DNA from: CAVRXQ01 sp963831155
GTDB lineage: Bacteria; Actinomycetota; Acidimicrobiia; Acidimicrobiales; Bog-793
Direction of reading: 5' to 3'
Length of the DNA stretch: 64,000 nucleotides
Assembly (NCBI GenBank): GCA_963831155.1
Contig: CAWHOY010000005.1
Span: 310,001 to 374,000 of the forward strand
The translations under genes were made by a program, and so were the position numbers. Below the pieces are notes generated by a model. The model saw only the letters and a program-made list of their open reading frames with translations, was not told where the DNA came from and searched no databases. Each line of letters starts with the position of its first letter. Position 1 is the first letter of the stretch. Positions 49,109 through 58,059 of the stretch are shown in pieces.

Positions 49109-49903
49109 TCAAGACGTGGTGGCTGATTGAGCTTGGGCGAGTGCTGCATCAAGGTTCGACGCAGTACTGGGAACGGCGAACTTGGTAGAACTGTCGTAGG
49201 CGCTGAAGTCCAAGAATCCATGATTCGTAGGCAGTTCCGCGACAACTCGCAGTATGTATGGTTTGCCGGTCGAAGAGATGTAAATAGCACCCGATGCATC
49301 CCACAACTTGATGGCGAGACGGCCGTCAAAGCGCGACGGTTGCACCTTTAGATCGGCTGCCCCTTTTTCGAGATCCTCGAATAAAGGACGCTCATCCACT
49401 TTCGGATTCAGCGTTGACAGCGACGCGCTGCCAAGTTCGGGGTCAGAACGATACGTAACGAACCATCGTTCGGACAGTTCTGCTGCAGCCGTCGAGCTGA
49501 GCTTGTACTCGGATTCCCACGTGCTCGTGTTTGCCTTCGCGTAAACAGATGATCCCGTAATGATGATCGTTTCATCCAACCCACCGCTTTCGACCGAGAC
49601 GCGGATTCGGTTGGGCCACCGCCCCTGCAGCTTGACCGAGAGGGAAGCACCATTTTCAACGAGATGCTCGGTCAGCGTGACGCTGTGCGCCGCGAGGGTC
49701 GCTCTTTGTGCCTCGGAAAGTATCTGCAGTGGTGTTCCGGAGACGGAGGCGGAATGGGGCAACGGCGCTGTCCTCGCATTTGCGAATGAGGTCGAAGACG
49801 CGTCCGCGGGCGTCGCAAACGCTGCGATGTTTGCCAAGCCCAAGATCGCACCGGTCGTGAACAATCCTTTGGCCCACAACCCAGTTCGTATCCGGCTTTC
49901 CAT
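49109..49903 (-). CDS. secreted protein, possible LppX/LolA-like fold
   Basis: 264 residues from the ATG at 49903 (an ATG at 49915 is also possible). Signal sequence AKGLFTTGAILGLANIAAFA, cut near ADA. The mature part begins with a helix (SEAQRATLAAHSVTLTEHLV), then long strands (GASLSVKLQGRWPNRIRVSV, GRLAIKLWDASGAIYISSTG). It resembles lipid-binding LolA/LppX shapes and parallels the protein at 22636. No lipobox. Confidence 0.55.
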   Translation of the reverse strand: MESRIRTGLWAKGLFTTGAILGLANIAAFATPADASSTSFANARTAPLPHSASVSGTPLQILSEAQRATLAAHSVTLTEHLVENGASLSVKLQGRWPNRIRVSVESGGLDETIIITGSSVYAKANTSTWESEYKLSSTAAAELSERWFVTYRSDPELGSASLSTLNPKVDERPLFEDLEKGAADLKVQPSRFDGRLAIKLWDASGAIYISSTGKPYILRVVAELPTNHGFLDFSAYDSSTKFAVPSTASNLDAALAQAQSATTS

Positions 49904-49947
49904 TCGGTAAAGCATAAGCGCACGATCTAATCGAGCACGTGATGCGC

Positions 49948-49985
49948 GTCGGCGGACCGACTTCCACAATCTGCGACTGGCGGGT
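49948..49985 (+). repeat. REP-like element R1, copy 2
   Basis: GTCGGCGGACCGAC, then TTCCACAATCTGCGACTGGC. Confidence 0.6.
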
Positions 49986-50052
49986 TGCGAAGTCCGCTGT
50001 ACAACTAAGGCGTTCTCTCGAGTCTCACACCTCGCGATGTCGCCGCGGCCTG

Positions 50053-50262
50053 TTGGCGATCGAGAATTTCGGCTCGCTGAAGAACAACCCGGAGGAGGCC
50101 AGTCCTATTCGGGATACATCCAGGGCCGCTCTCGTCGGCCTTATCCTCGTTGCCGGCGGCGCCGCGCTTGCCGCGCTGCCTGCCGTGATCGACGCCCGGT
50201 CGACGGTGAGCACTTGGGTGACAGCGTGCTCGTCGGGACGGGTCGTAACGCTCGCCGAATGA
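50053..50262 (+). CDS. possible small single-helix membrane protein
   Basis: 69 residues from a TTG: a polar start (LAIENFGSLKNNPEEASPIR) and one hydrophobic stretch (AALVGLILVAGGAALAALPA). Plausible but without strong start evidence; the rest of 49986-50445 holds nothing recognisable. Confidence 0.3.
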   Translation: MAIENFGSLKNNPEEASPIRDTSRAALVGLILVAGGAALAALPAVIDARSTVSTWVTACSSGRVVTLAE

Positions 50263-50445
50263 CGATCTCATCGAATGGGTCGCCAGGCCAGCGAAGGTGC
50301 AATCACCACCAACGGAGCGCAGACGCTCAAACCCGTACCTCCACTTCAGCTGTGCTGCGGGCGCGTCGTTAGAGAGTCCGGAATCGATTTGGGATCGGCC
50401 TCCGGCGTCAGGCCGTGACCCTGTCACACCCTTAAGGAGACAGCG

Positions 50446-50736
50446 ATGCAAGCGAGTGAAATGAACCCTCCACCGCCGACACCGGAATCTGCGACCGCCC
50501 GCCGCGTGGCCCTGACGAAGGTAACGAGCTTCCTTGTCATGATTCAGCAGCGTCGTGTCGTTTACACCGGAACCGTGGACCGATTGGAACTCGCAGCGCG
50601 TGAAGTACGAACTCACAATCTCGTCTTCGGGTGGTGGGGCGTTCCGTTTGGACTTGTTTGGACGCCGCTTGCGCTTTGGCGAAATGCGCAAGCGATGAGG
50701 CAAGTTCGGTCCGTCGGTGCGACCATTCCGAGTTGA
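50446..50736 (+). CDS. hypothetical protein with amphipathic C-terminal segment
   Basis: 96 residues, GGAGACAGCG upstream. A proline-rich start is followed by VALTKVTSFLVMIQQRRVVY and VFGWWGVPFGLVWTPLALWR, a Trp-rich hydrophobic turn that may associate with the membrane. It precedes the DUF4389 gene in the same direction. No family recognised. Confidence 0.5.
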   Translation: MQASEMNPPPPTPESATARRVALTKVTSFLVMIQQRRVVYTGTVDRLELAAREVRTHNLVFGWWGVPFGLVWTPLALWRNAQAMRQVRSVGATIPS

Positions 50737-50898
50737 CGGACTAGGGCTGCGACCTAACGCGGCGAACAGCGCAATCATCGTCGGTGGCGCCCCAACTTCG
50801 CTCAGGTCGAAACCAGGCGCCAGTCATGCCGCGAATCGAAACTCACAACTGACGCAGACGCTGCGCAAGAAACTCGGCAAGGACTCGGAGAAACGCTG

Positions 50899-52233
50899 AT
50901 GGTGTCTCGCATGGAATTAGCAGACGAGAGTCGCATTCAGGCGCGCTTCGGCCCGTCAGAACGACAAGACCGCTTGACGGTGTTCTTTCGCATCATCTTG
51001 GTGCTTCCGCACTTCTTCGTTCTCTTCCTGCGCGGGATCGCCGCCGAGTTCTTGCTCATCATCGGCTGGATTTGCGCCCTCGCAACCGGCCGCCTCCCAA
51101 ATCGAATCGCTTCCTACGTCGCTTGCTACATCCAGTACTACGTCCGAGTCGATTCCTACGCGTGGTTGATGTTCGATCATTACCCCCCGTTCTCCCTGCG
51201 AAATCGTGAGTATCCGGTCGACCTCGAATTCCATCCGGTGAAACTCAACAGACTGGCAGTTCTCTTTCGGTTCATACTCCTCATTCCCGCTGGGATCGTC
51301 GCTGAACTCGTAACGACCGGCATCGCGATTGCTTCATTCTTCATCTGGGTCATCGTGCTCATCGCGGGACGAATGCCCCAAAGTCTTTTCGAAGCCGAGT
51401 CAGCGTCGCTCCGGTTCATCGCTCGCTACATGGGGTACGGCTTCATGGTGTCGAGCGCCTATCCGGGCGAGTTGTTCGGTGACGCCACGATGGACCGTGT
51501 TTCCGGCACAACGATCGTTCCGCCGTATCCGGATCAATCCGAAGCCCGGCCATCGACACCTGATCCACAAGCCATCCCGCCCGAGTCTCCGAAGCCCTGG
51601 TACTTGACCGATACGGAAACGACGCCTCCTCGACCACAAGAGCAAGTGGGGGGACCTCGCTACGCGTTTCGGGACCAACCCACCGCCTCGCAACCCGTCG
51701 AGCCTCCGCCTCCCTACCCTTCGCGACCTCCAGAATCCGCTCTGCCGGTCACGCCTTCGACGAACCACCAACTCGTCATGTCGAGAGCTGGGAGAAGGAT
51801 CGTTGTCCTCTTTCTTGTGCTGGGTGTACTGGGCATTGCGGGTGAGAGCGTAACGAATGTCCTCGTGCGGAAGCACCAATCGGCATCCGAGTCGTTGGCG
51901 ATCGACTACACGTCGTTGGCGGCGAGCACCCGCCATTTCGAGTCGCAAACGATTTCGTGCTCAGCAGACCTTGTGTGCCTGCAGACCGCCGACCGATCGT
52001 TGGCGAACGCCTTCGAGACGTTTCGTGTTCAGTTGCAAGCATTAAGTTTTCCCTCAGCCGCGCAGGGGGACGTCGGCAACCTCGAGATCAACACGCAGAA
52101 GTTCGTCGCGATCCTCCAAAAGATGTCAACCGCGTCGGCGTCGTCGTATCGATTGGACGCTCTGGCACTCACTACGGCGGGCAACGCAATCGATGCAGAC
52201 TTCCAGCAATTGGCCGTGGATTTGAACGGATAG
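50899..52233 (+). CDS. DUF4389 domain membrane protein
   Basis: 444 residues. Two DUF4389 repeats: about 20-90 (RLTVFFRIILVLPHFFVLFL, WICALATGRLPNRIASYVAC) and 112-180 (NRLAVLFRFILLIPAGIVAE, AGRMPQSLFEAESASLRFIA), each a helix pair. A proline-rich linker, a further helix (IVVLFLVLGVLGIAGESVTN) and an exposed tail (340-444) with Cys-spaced helices follow. Known only as a conserved actinobacterial membrane family; function unassigned. Confidence 0.82.
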   Translation: MVSRMELADESRIQARFGPSERQDRLTVFFRIILVLPHFFVLFLRGIAAEFLLIIGWICALATGRLPNRIASYVACYIQYYVRVDSYAWLMFDHYPPFSLRNREYPVDLEFHPVKLNRLAVLFRFILLIPAGIVAELVTTGIAIASFFIWVIVLIAGRMPQSLFEAESASLRFIARYMGYGFMVSSAYPGELFGDATMDRVSGTTIVPPYPDQSEARPSTPDPQAIPPESPKPWYLTDTETTPPRPQEQVGGPRYAFRDQPTASQPVEPPPPYPSRPPESALPVTPSTNHQLVMSRAGRRIVVLFLVLGVLGIAGESVTNVLVRKHQSASESLAIDYTSLAASTRHFESQTISCSADLVCLQTADRSLANAFETFRVQLQALSFPSAAQGDVGNLEINTQKFVAILQKMSTASASSYRLDALALTTAGNAIDADFQQLAVDLNG

Positions 52234-52317
52234 TCGGACGTGGGTGTTAGCGGCATTCGTTGTGAGGAACAAATAGTCTGAGGAACCGAAACCCGCTGAG
52301 ACGGGGCCCACGTGAAA

Positions 52318-52353
52318 CGGGCCGACTTCCACGATCTCCGACTGGCGATTCCC
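52318..52353 (+). repeat. REP-like element R1, copy 3
   Basis: GGGCCGACTTCCACGATCTC, then CGACTGGCGATT; the leading palindrome is shortened. Confidence 0.55.
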
Positions 52354-52381
52354 TCCTTGGTCAGCCGCCTAACCGGCGACG

Positions 52382-52777
52382 CTAGGGATGGTTCGAGGCC
52401 GCGCGCTGCTCCTCACGATCCGACCAGTCTTGGTGAGTAATCCAACGCGGGCGGCGCGGTTTCGCGGAGATGGCGACAATCGCTGCCAAACGGGGACGAA
52501 TCCACGATTTGATCAGCGCACGAACATCGTGGCGAACCGAGGAGACGGTCGGAGACTCCAGCGGCCGAGCAGCATTCGCTGCGTCGTGAAGTGCCTGAAC
52601 GAGCAAGCTGACTAACCCTGGGATCTCGGCCAGTCCGATCGGCGTACTCGCAACGCACGCTCCATCTCGCCACTGGCTGACAACCACCGTCCGACGTGAA
52701 GGATGCCAGGACACGCGGAGGTACCTATCTCGATTGCGAGAATCCCGAATCTGTACGGCCGCTTTTGCGCCCGGCAC
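52382..52777 (-). CDS. hypothetical soluble protein
   Basis: 131 residues. RYLRVSWHPSRRTVVVSQWR, DGACVASTPIGLAEIPGLVS and LLVQALHDAANAAR give a short beta-meander followed by a helix, seen in several actinobacterial hypotheticals. The basic C-terminal third (WIRPRLAAIVAISAKPRRPR) may bind nucleic acid. Lies between two R1 repeats. Confidence 0.5.
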   Translation of the reverse strand: MPGAKAAVQIRDSRNRDRYLRVSWHPSRRTVVVSQWRDGACVASTPIGLAEIPGLVSLLVQALHDAANAARPLESPTVSSVRHDVRALIKSWIRPRLAAIVAISAKPRRPRWITHQDWSDREEQRAASNHP

Positions 52778-52835
52778 ACCTGCAGTATGGAACCGAGATT
52801 GCTCGCTGTCTATTGGCCGACCTCTCGGGGTTCAC

Positions 52836-52872
52836 GTCGGAGGGCCGACATCAACAATCTGCGACTGGCGGC
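52836..52872 (+). repeat. REP-like element R1, copy 4
   Basis: GTCGGAGGGCCGACATCAAC, then AATCTGCGACTGGCGG. Confidence 0.6.
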
Positions 52873-52949
52873 TCCAGCCTTGGACAGCGCCCCAGCCGGC
52901 CACCCGATTCATCGCAAGCGGCGGCTTTCCGTCCATCAGAAAACATGAC

Positions 52950-55523
52950 TCACTCAGCCCTTAGAAGCAGGGCCGTCGGTGTTCGTGCTGCGATGAACGC
53001 AGGCACAGCGGCTACGACGTTAGCCAGCACCAGCGCGCCCAGCGCGACAAGCGCCACCGACAACACCGGCACGCTGGGCTGGGGAACCGCGTAGATCTGG
53101 CGGGCGAAGAGGGTCCACAGCCAACGCCCGACAACGATCCCGAATGGGACACCGATCACGATCCCGATGACAGCCGCTACCGACGCCTGCCACGCCACTG
53201 CGGCCATGAGCTGCCGCTCGGTGAATCCGAGCGTCTTCAACAACGCAAGGTCGCGTCGGCGCTTGCGGACCGATGCCACCAGGGTGAGGCCCAGGGCAAC
53301 AATGGCACCGGCAGCGAGTGCAGATGCCAGCAGCGCCGGGGCCACGCCCATGGTTCGGTAGTTCACGATCTCGGCGGGGCGTTGCACGCCGACGACCGAG
53401 ACCGTATCTCCCTGACCGCCGCCGCCGGGAACGTTGGCAAAGATCTTGTCGGCTGCGGTAGCGATGCTTTGCAGATTGGCGAGACCCGCCGTTGCGGTGA
53501 CACCTTTGCGCAGTCGAACGAAGACGAGATTCGGTCCGTTGAGCGTGGGATCCGAACTCGACAGCGCTTGCTGGAACGCCTCAGGCAGGCTGGCCGAGGA
53601 CATGAGCGCACCCGTCCCCATCGAGGTGTGGTCGTCGATGACGCTTGAGTAACCGACGGCTGGCAGCGTGGCCGTGCCCACGACGACGAGACGCGTCGGC
53701 GGGACGTACACGGGATCCCCGGGCCTGCCGTAGGACACGGTCACTACGTTGCCGATGTGCTTGTGCAACTGCGCCAACGTGGCGGCGCCGAGGACGATCT
53801 GGTCTCTGCCGTCGATGGCGTGGCCGGCCAGTATCGGCGGGCTAATGGGCGCTTTGGTCGCGGAGTGGCCGTATTCGAACAAGAAGGGAACGCCTTGGCC
53901 GTCGACTTCTGCATCGTTGTAGTCGTAGCCATCCCACGCGACGACGTCGGGATCGCGGTTGAGCAGGGCAAGTGCCTGAGGAGGCGTCGTGTTGCTGGCG
54001 TTGAGCATGTAACTGAAGTTCCACCCGTAGAGCGCAGGATGCGAGACCAAGGACTGCAAGCCACTGCCGAAGGTGAAGGTCGCAACTATCAGCGCCACTG
54101 CAAGGACGGCCCCTAACAAGGCCGAGCGCACGGGCACCGCGGTTCGGCCACGCCCTGGCTTGAGGGCGAAACCCACCCCGATCACCGCTGGTGTCGGCAG
54201 TCCCGCCGAGGCGGCTGCCTGCACTGCCTTCGAGTTGCGCTCCGGAGTGACCCTCGAACGCGTTAAGGCGCGATGAGGCGCTCCTCGATACGCCAGAGCA
54301 AAGGCGATCGCTCCAAGGCCGACGATAAGAACGAGAAGTCCGATGCCGAGCACGGTCCAGTCGAAGGCGACGCCCGAGTCGGGATAGACCGAGCGAACGG
54401 GCCCCAGAGGAGAGAGCGGTGACAGCGCCACGGCGACGGCGGCAGCAAGCAACGATCCCACCACGATCGAAGCCAGAATGCCGATTAGTCCGTCAGCGGC
54501 GACCATCATCGGTCGCGCGCCTAGGTAACGGAGGACCGAGGACTCATGCTCGGCATCACCAAGTTGGCGGGCGATGAACTGAAGGCCGATAAGAAGAGCG
54601 GCGAGGGCAGCAAGGCCGCCGAATACACCGAGGGCGATAGCCAACGGCTCGACCGTTCGGTCGACCTTGGCCTCGACGAGCGCGATTGCGTGAAATCCGT
54701 AGGTATTGCCTGGCGGTGCTGCGCTGGCGAACTCTTGCTCCACCGCGTTGACCTCGCGCTTGCCGTGGTCAAGTTGGAGCCCGTACGTGATGGCGCCTTC
54801 TTGCCCGCCTTTGGCCACGATCTCCCGACCCAGGGCCGGGGTAAAGAAGACGAATGTCGGGAACCGGTCGATGTCGTCCTCGACAATCGCGTTGCTCTCT
54901 TGGACCAGCCCCACCAGCGTGGCGTTGAAACGGAATTGCGGAGGGACCCTCGCCGTGCCGAATCCCGGCAGGTTCGTTTGGCGAGCGGTGTAAACGCCGT
55001 ATCGGATGACCTCGCCTACATGGACACCGAGCAAATGCGCCGCCAACGCTGTCATCACGACCTCGTCGGACCGATTGGGATCGGCCATCCTCCCCGCGAT
55101 GACGGCCAGGCGATCCTGGTTGAAGAACAGGCCGTCGACACTGGCAACAGGCTGAATGTCGTTGATGGCGCTGAGGCGGGGGGCGCCGTCGGGGGCCAAC
55201 GGGGCGGCGGCAACGGGGATAGCCGCCTCGACGTGTTTCACACCGGGCAGGCGGGCGATCGACTCGACAGCCGACGGCGAGTAACTCGGTGCCCTGCCAC
55301 CGCCGTTCCCAACCCCACCGAAGACAGTGATACTGAGGTTCGACGGGTTGGTGCTAGCCAAGTACGTTGAAAATGACGACTGGGTGCGCCGGGCTGCCGC
55401 GAGCGCGCCCATCGCGAGACCACCTACCAGAGCTACCAGGAGAACCAAGGAGAGGTAGCCGCCCAACCGACGACCGAAAGTGGCGCGGAAGCGATACCAG
55501 GCGACACGACCAACCTGGATCAT
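52950..55523 (-). CDS. FtsX/MacB-type ABC transporter permease
   Basis: 857 residues from the ATG at 55523. TM1 (GGYLSLVLLVALVGGLAMGA), a large exposed MacB-like periplasmic domain (60-320), a FtsX helix block (IALGVFGGLAALAALLIGLQ, IGILASIVVGSLLAAAVAVA, VLGIGLLVLIVGLGAIAFAL), a second exposed domain (510-700) and a final FtsX block (LALLKTLGFTERQLMAAVAW, LVALGALVLANVVAAVPAFI). It probably moves lipids or lipoproteins, or drives efflux, with an ATPase. No ABC ATPase gene adjoins it. CMRxHG-type proteins are often found by such permeases and one lies upstream here. Confidence 0.87.
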   Translation of the reverse strand: MIQVGRVAWYRFRATFGRRLGGYLSLVLLVALVGGLAMGALAAARRTQSSFSTYLASTNPSNLSITVFGGVGNGGGRAPSYSPSAVESIARLPGVKHVEAAIPVAAAPLAPDGAPRLSAINDIQPVASVDGLFFNQDRLAVIAGRMADPNRSDEVVMTALAAHLLGVHVGEVIRYGVYTARQTNLPGFGTARVPPQFRFNATLVGLVQESNAIVEDDIDRFPTFVFFTPALGREIVAKGGQEGAITYGLQLDHGKREVNAVEQEFASAAPPGNTYGFHAIALVEAKVDRTVEPLAIALGVFGGLAALAALLIGLQFIARQLGDAEHESSVLRYLGARPMMVAADGLIGILASIVVGSLLAAAVAVALSPLSPLGPVRSVYPDSGVAFDWTVLGIGLLVLIVGLGAIAFALAYRGAPHRALTRSRVTPERNSKAVQAAASAGLPTPAVIGVGFALKPGRGRTAVPVRSALLGAVLAVALIVATFTFGSGLQSLVSHPALYGWNFSYMLNASNTTPPQALALLNRDPDVVAWDGYDYNDAEVDGQGVPFLFEYGHSATKAPISPPILAGHAIDGRDQIVLGAATLAQLHKHIGNVVTVSYGRPGDPVYVPPTRLVVVGTATLPAVGYSSVIDDHTSMGTGALMSSASLPEAFQQALSSSDPTLNGPNLVFVRLRKGVTATAGLANLQSIATAADKIFANVPGGGGQGDTVSVVGVQRPAEIVNYRTMGVAPALLASALAAGAIVALGLTLVASVRKRRRDLALLKTLGFTERQLMAAVAWQASVAAVIGIVIGVPFGIVVGRWLWTLFARQIYAVPQPSVPVLSVALVALGALVLANVVAAVPAFIAARTPTALLLRAE

Positions 55524-55930
55524 GGGACCAACGACCTTCGAGGACCTAAGCGACCTGGCGTGATCCTTGAGTCTGCATTCTCTCAAGGGAGCCTTCCAGG
55601 TGGTAGCCACACGTGATCGCCTCCTGCTGCCACCATGAACGCAAATCCCCGTAGTCCGAGGCACCCCCCCAGCCACCTCTGCCGTCTACGGGGGCTCGTG
55701 TCCCAACGGTGATCACTGAGTCAGCGGCGACAGAACGCTTTCGCGGCCGGCATCGCGCCGGGTGTTGACGTTCAGAGCCGCTGGGCCGACGTTCACAATC
55801 TCCGACTGGCGATTGTTCCCTTGGTCGGCCACGTAACAGGCGATCCGCGATAGTTCGGAGCACCGTCTCCTCTGAACATTTTAGGGGCACCACCGCGAAG
55901 GGTTCGCTTCGGAGGGACGGTGGTAGGGCG
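55524..55930. other. intergenic stretch upstream of the permease
   Basis: No gene recognised; contains R1 copy 5 (55784-55820) and the promoter side of the permease gene. Confidence 0.4.
55784..55820 (+). repeat. REP-like element R1, copy 5
   Basis: GGGCCGACGTTCACAATCTC, then CGACTGGCGATTG. Confidence 0.55.
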
Positions 55931-56326
55931 TTGACGTCACCGCGGTGCAACCGCTTAGGGCGTACAACATCAGCGGACCCCACGAGTAACAGCAGCTTCC
56001 TTGGCGGACGCGACGAAATCAACGGCCAAAAGGTCGATGTCAACTCGCCGCAGTTCACCTCGGCGAACAAGGCGTGTACGCACCTCCTCCCGAACGGCGG
56101 GCAGCCGACCGCGGCCGAGCTGCAGCAGACGCTCACCCAAACGTTGAAGTTCGTGCGGTGCTTGCGTCAGCACGGGTTCCCGAACCAGCCGGACCCATCC
56201 GAGAGCGACGGCGCCATCAACCTTCATTTTCCGCCGAGCGATCACCCAGGCTCGCGACAATTCCGGGCGGCCATGAAGGCTTGTCTGTCGGTCGCGCCGG
56301 GCGCCGGGCCCGACTTCGTCCCATAA
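55931..56326 (+). CDS. CMRxHG-type protein lacking its N-terminal repeat and signal
   Basis: 131 residues. The family text is clear from about residue 30: VDVNSPQFTSANKACTHLLP, LKFVRCLRQHGFPNQPDP, and FRAAMKACLSVAPG. Compared with the two-repeat protein at 60389, the signal peptide and first C-M-R-x-H-G unit are missing, so it is a 5'-truncated gene or pseudogene. Start uncertain. It lies divergently next to the FtsX-type permease. Confidence 0.6.
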   Translation: MTSPRCNRLGRTTSADPTSNSSFLGGRDEINGQKVDVNSPQFTSANKACTHLLPNGGQPTAAELQQTLTQTLKFVRCLRQHGFPNQPDPSESDGAINLHFPPSDHPGSRQFRAAMKACLSVAPGAGPDFVP

Positions 56327-56518
56327 TCCGCTTCGAGATGGGCCCCGCTGCGACTGCCCCTGATCGCCAGGTCCGTCACGCGCTCGATCGGGCTGCCAAT
56401 CAACTCGTAGTCGCGACACTTTCGCGTTTATTTGAACTCAAATACTCAGACGCTCGCTCGTTCGACGCTTCCCCGGGGGCTTCGTGGATACAGTGCAAAG
56501 CATCGCGATGAGCCGCCA

Positions 56519-57019
56519 ATGACCGAGCACGGGAGCGATATCGACCGGCGCGCGGAGTGGGAGTCCTTGAAGGCCCGCTACCTCCGACCGCTGGACGCAC
56601 GACCGGCCTCGTCGGCTCGGGGTCTGCACCACTTCGCCTTGCTCTGCAGCGATGTCGAACGGACCATCATCTTCTACCAGGAGCTTCTCGAGTTTCCCCT
56701 GGTCGAAGTCTTCGAGAACCGGGACTATCGCGGATCCACCCACTTCTTCTTCGATGTGGGACACGGCAACTATCTGGCGTACTTCGATTTCCCCGGTCTT
56801 GACCTTGGGGACTACCGCGAAGTGCTCGGCGGCCTTCACCACATCGCGATTTCCGTTACTCCCGAGCAATGGAACCGGCTCGTGGCCAAGCTGGAAGCGG
56901 CAGGGATCGAGACCCTCATCGTGGACGGTTCGTCGGTCTATTTTCCCGGACCAGATGGCGAGCGACTCGAATTGCTCTCGTTCCCGCTCAACGACATGTA
57001 CGGGACGATCGTCGGCTGA
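56519..57019 (+). CDS. VOC/glyoxalase superfamily protein
   Basis: 166 residues from the ATG at 56519. ARGLHHFALLCSDVERTIIF with metal-ligand His, THFFFDVGHGNYLAYFDFPG, GGLHHIAISVTPEQWNRLVA with a second His, and DGERLELLSFP with the terminal Glu: a complete four-ligand VOC metal site. Reaction unknown (lyase, isomerase or dioxygenase). Confidence 0.85.
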   Translation: MTEHGSDIDRRAEWESLKARYLRPLDARPASSARGLHHFALLCSDVERTIIFYQELLEFPLVEVFENRDYRGSTHFFFDVGHGNYLAYFDFPGLDLGDYREVLGGLHHIAISVTPEQWNRLVAKLEAAGIETLIVDGSSVYFPGPDGERLELLSFPLNDMYGTIVG

Positions 57020-57024
57020 GTCAC

Positions 57025-57160
57025 GCGTGACGAGAGCACGATGAGTGTTATCAGCGCCGTATGTCTGCACAAATACGTAGGGCCAACCGGATAGCGGCAG
57101 TGCGCGCCCAACTCTCGCTGAAGGTTCGATCAAGCCCAGCGTCGGTCAGTTCGATAGTCG
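57025..57160 (+). repeat. dispersed repeat R2, copy 3
   Basis: GACGAGAGCACGATGAGTGT through TACGTAGGGCCAACCGG to about 57160. It matches the 22.4-kb copy in reverse orientation, and its first 50 bases match 37262-37312. Confidence 0.55.
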
Positions 57161-57178
57161 TTCTGTAGCGTCTCGGAT

Positions 57179-58006
57179 ATGCGATTCGGAATCGATCTCG
57201 CGCAGCAGAGAATGGAGTGGGACGAGCTTCTCGCGCGCGCTCGCCTTTGTGAGAAGTTGGGATTTGAAGGGCTATGGGGATTCGATCATTTCCAACCCAT
57301 GTATGGGAGCGGACCAGGAAACTGTTTCGAGGGAATGACGACGTTGGCTGCCCTAGCGGCGTCGACAACGACCATCAGAATTGGACTGCTCGTCACGGGC
57401 GTCACCTACCGGCATCCTTCAGTTCTGTGCGCGCAGGCAGTCACCATCGACCATGTCTCCCACGGTCGTCTTGACCTCGCGCTCGGTGCCGCGTGGTTCG
57501 AGTCCGAGCATCGTGCGCTCGGCATCGGATTTCCCCCTGTCGGCGAGCGATTTGACCTGTTGGAGGACACGCTCGAAATCGTGATGCGCCTCATGAGCGG
57601 CGAGCCGGTCTCTTTCGAAGGAAGGACGACCACGCTTGCAGGCGCGACGTTCCGCCCCCAACCCGTCCAGCGGCCTCACCCTCCCATCTGGATTGGTGGC
57701 CATGGTCCGAAGCGAGCGCTTCCGCTCGTCGCGCGCTACGCCGATATGTGGCACGACTTTTCATCGCCGGAGGAGCACGCGCGCATCTCAACCGCCGTCG
57801 ACTCCCTCGCGACAGGGATCCGCCGGGATCCGGCATCGATTGGAAGGGCGGCATCGCTTTCGATCTCGGAAGGTTGGGAACAGGTGCGTCGGACGATCGA
57901 TGCCTACGAAGTGGCCGGCGTCAGCTACCTCGTGTGCGGATGGCCGTCCGAAGGTCAAGAGAGGGTGGCCGAGTTTGCCGAAGAACTAATGGGCGAGTAC
58001 CGGTGA
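57179..58006 (+). CDS. LLM-class (luciferase-like) F420-dependent oxidoreductase
   Basis: 275 residues. The bacterial-luciferase TIM barrel is seen in RFGIDLAQQRMEWDELLARA, GFEGLWGFDHFQPMYGSG, RIGLLVTGVTYRHPSVLCAQ, GRLDLALGAAWFESEHRALG, RFDLLEDTLEIVMRLMSGEP and HPPIWIGGHGPKRALPLVAR. The group uses F420 or FMN for hydride transfer or monooxygenation. F420 use is inferred from the actinobacterial setting. Confidence 0.88.
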   Translation: MRFGIDLAQQRMEWDELLARARLCEKLGFEGLWGFDHFQPMYGSGPGNCFEGMTTLAALAASTTTIRIGLLVTGVTYRHPSVLCAQAVTIDHVSHGRLDLALGAAWFESEHRALGIGFPPVGERFDLLEDTLEIVMRLMSGEPVSFEGRTTTLAGATFRPQPVQRPHPPIWIGGHGPKRALPLVARYADMWHDFSSPEEHARISTAVDSLATGIRRDPASIGRAASLSISEGWEQVRRTIDAYEVAGVSYLVCGWPSEGQERVAEFAEELMGEYR

Positions 58007-58027
58007 ACGCGCAATCGCCAGACCGCG

Positions 58028-58047
58028 TTTAATAGAACCCGATTAAG
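58028..58047 (-). repeat. intergenic motif R3, copy 9
   Basis: On the plus strand TTTAATAGAACCCGATTAAG, just before the IS derivative. Confidence 0.45.
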
Positions 58048-58059
58048 ACGCGTCTACTG

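Noticed and set aside
48813..49130. 105-codon plus-strand frame with aromatic stretch
   Set aside because: No ribosome site, no signal or motif, and it lies over probable minus-strand gene debris.
50005..50778. 257-codon minus-strand frame
   Set aside because: Arg/His-rich, no hydrophobic core or motif, and overlaps the gene at 50446.
55524..55676. N-terminal extension of the permease
   Set aside because: Residues before MIQVGRVAWYRF are unlike a permease start; ATG 55523 fits the first membrane helix.
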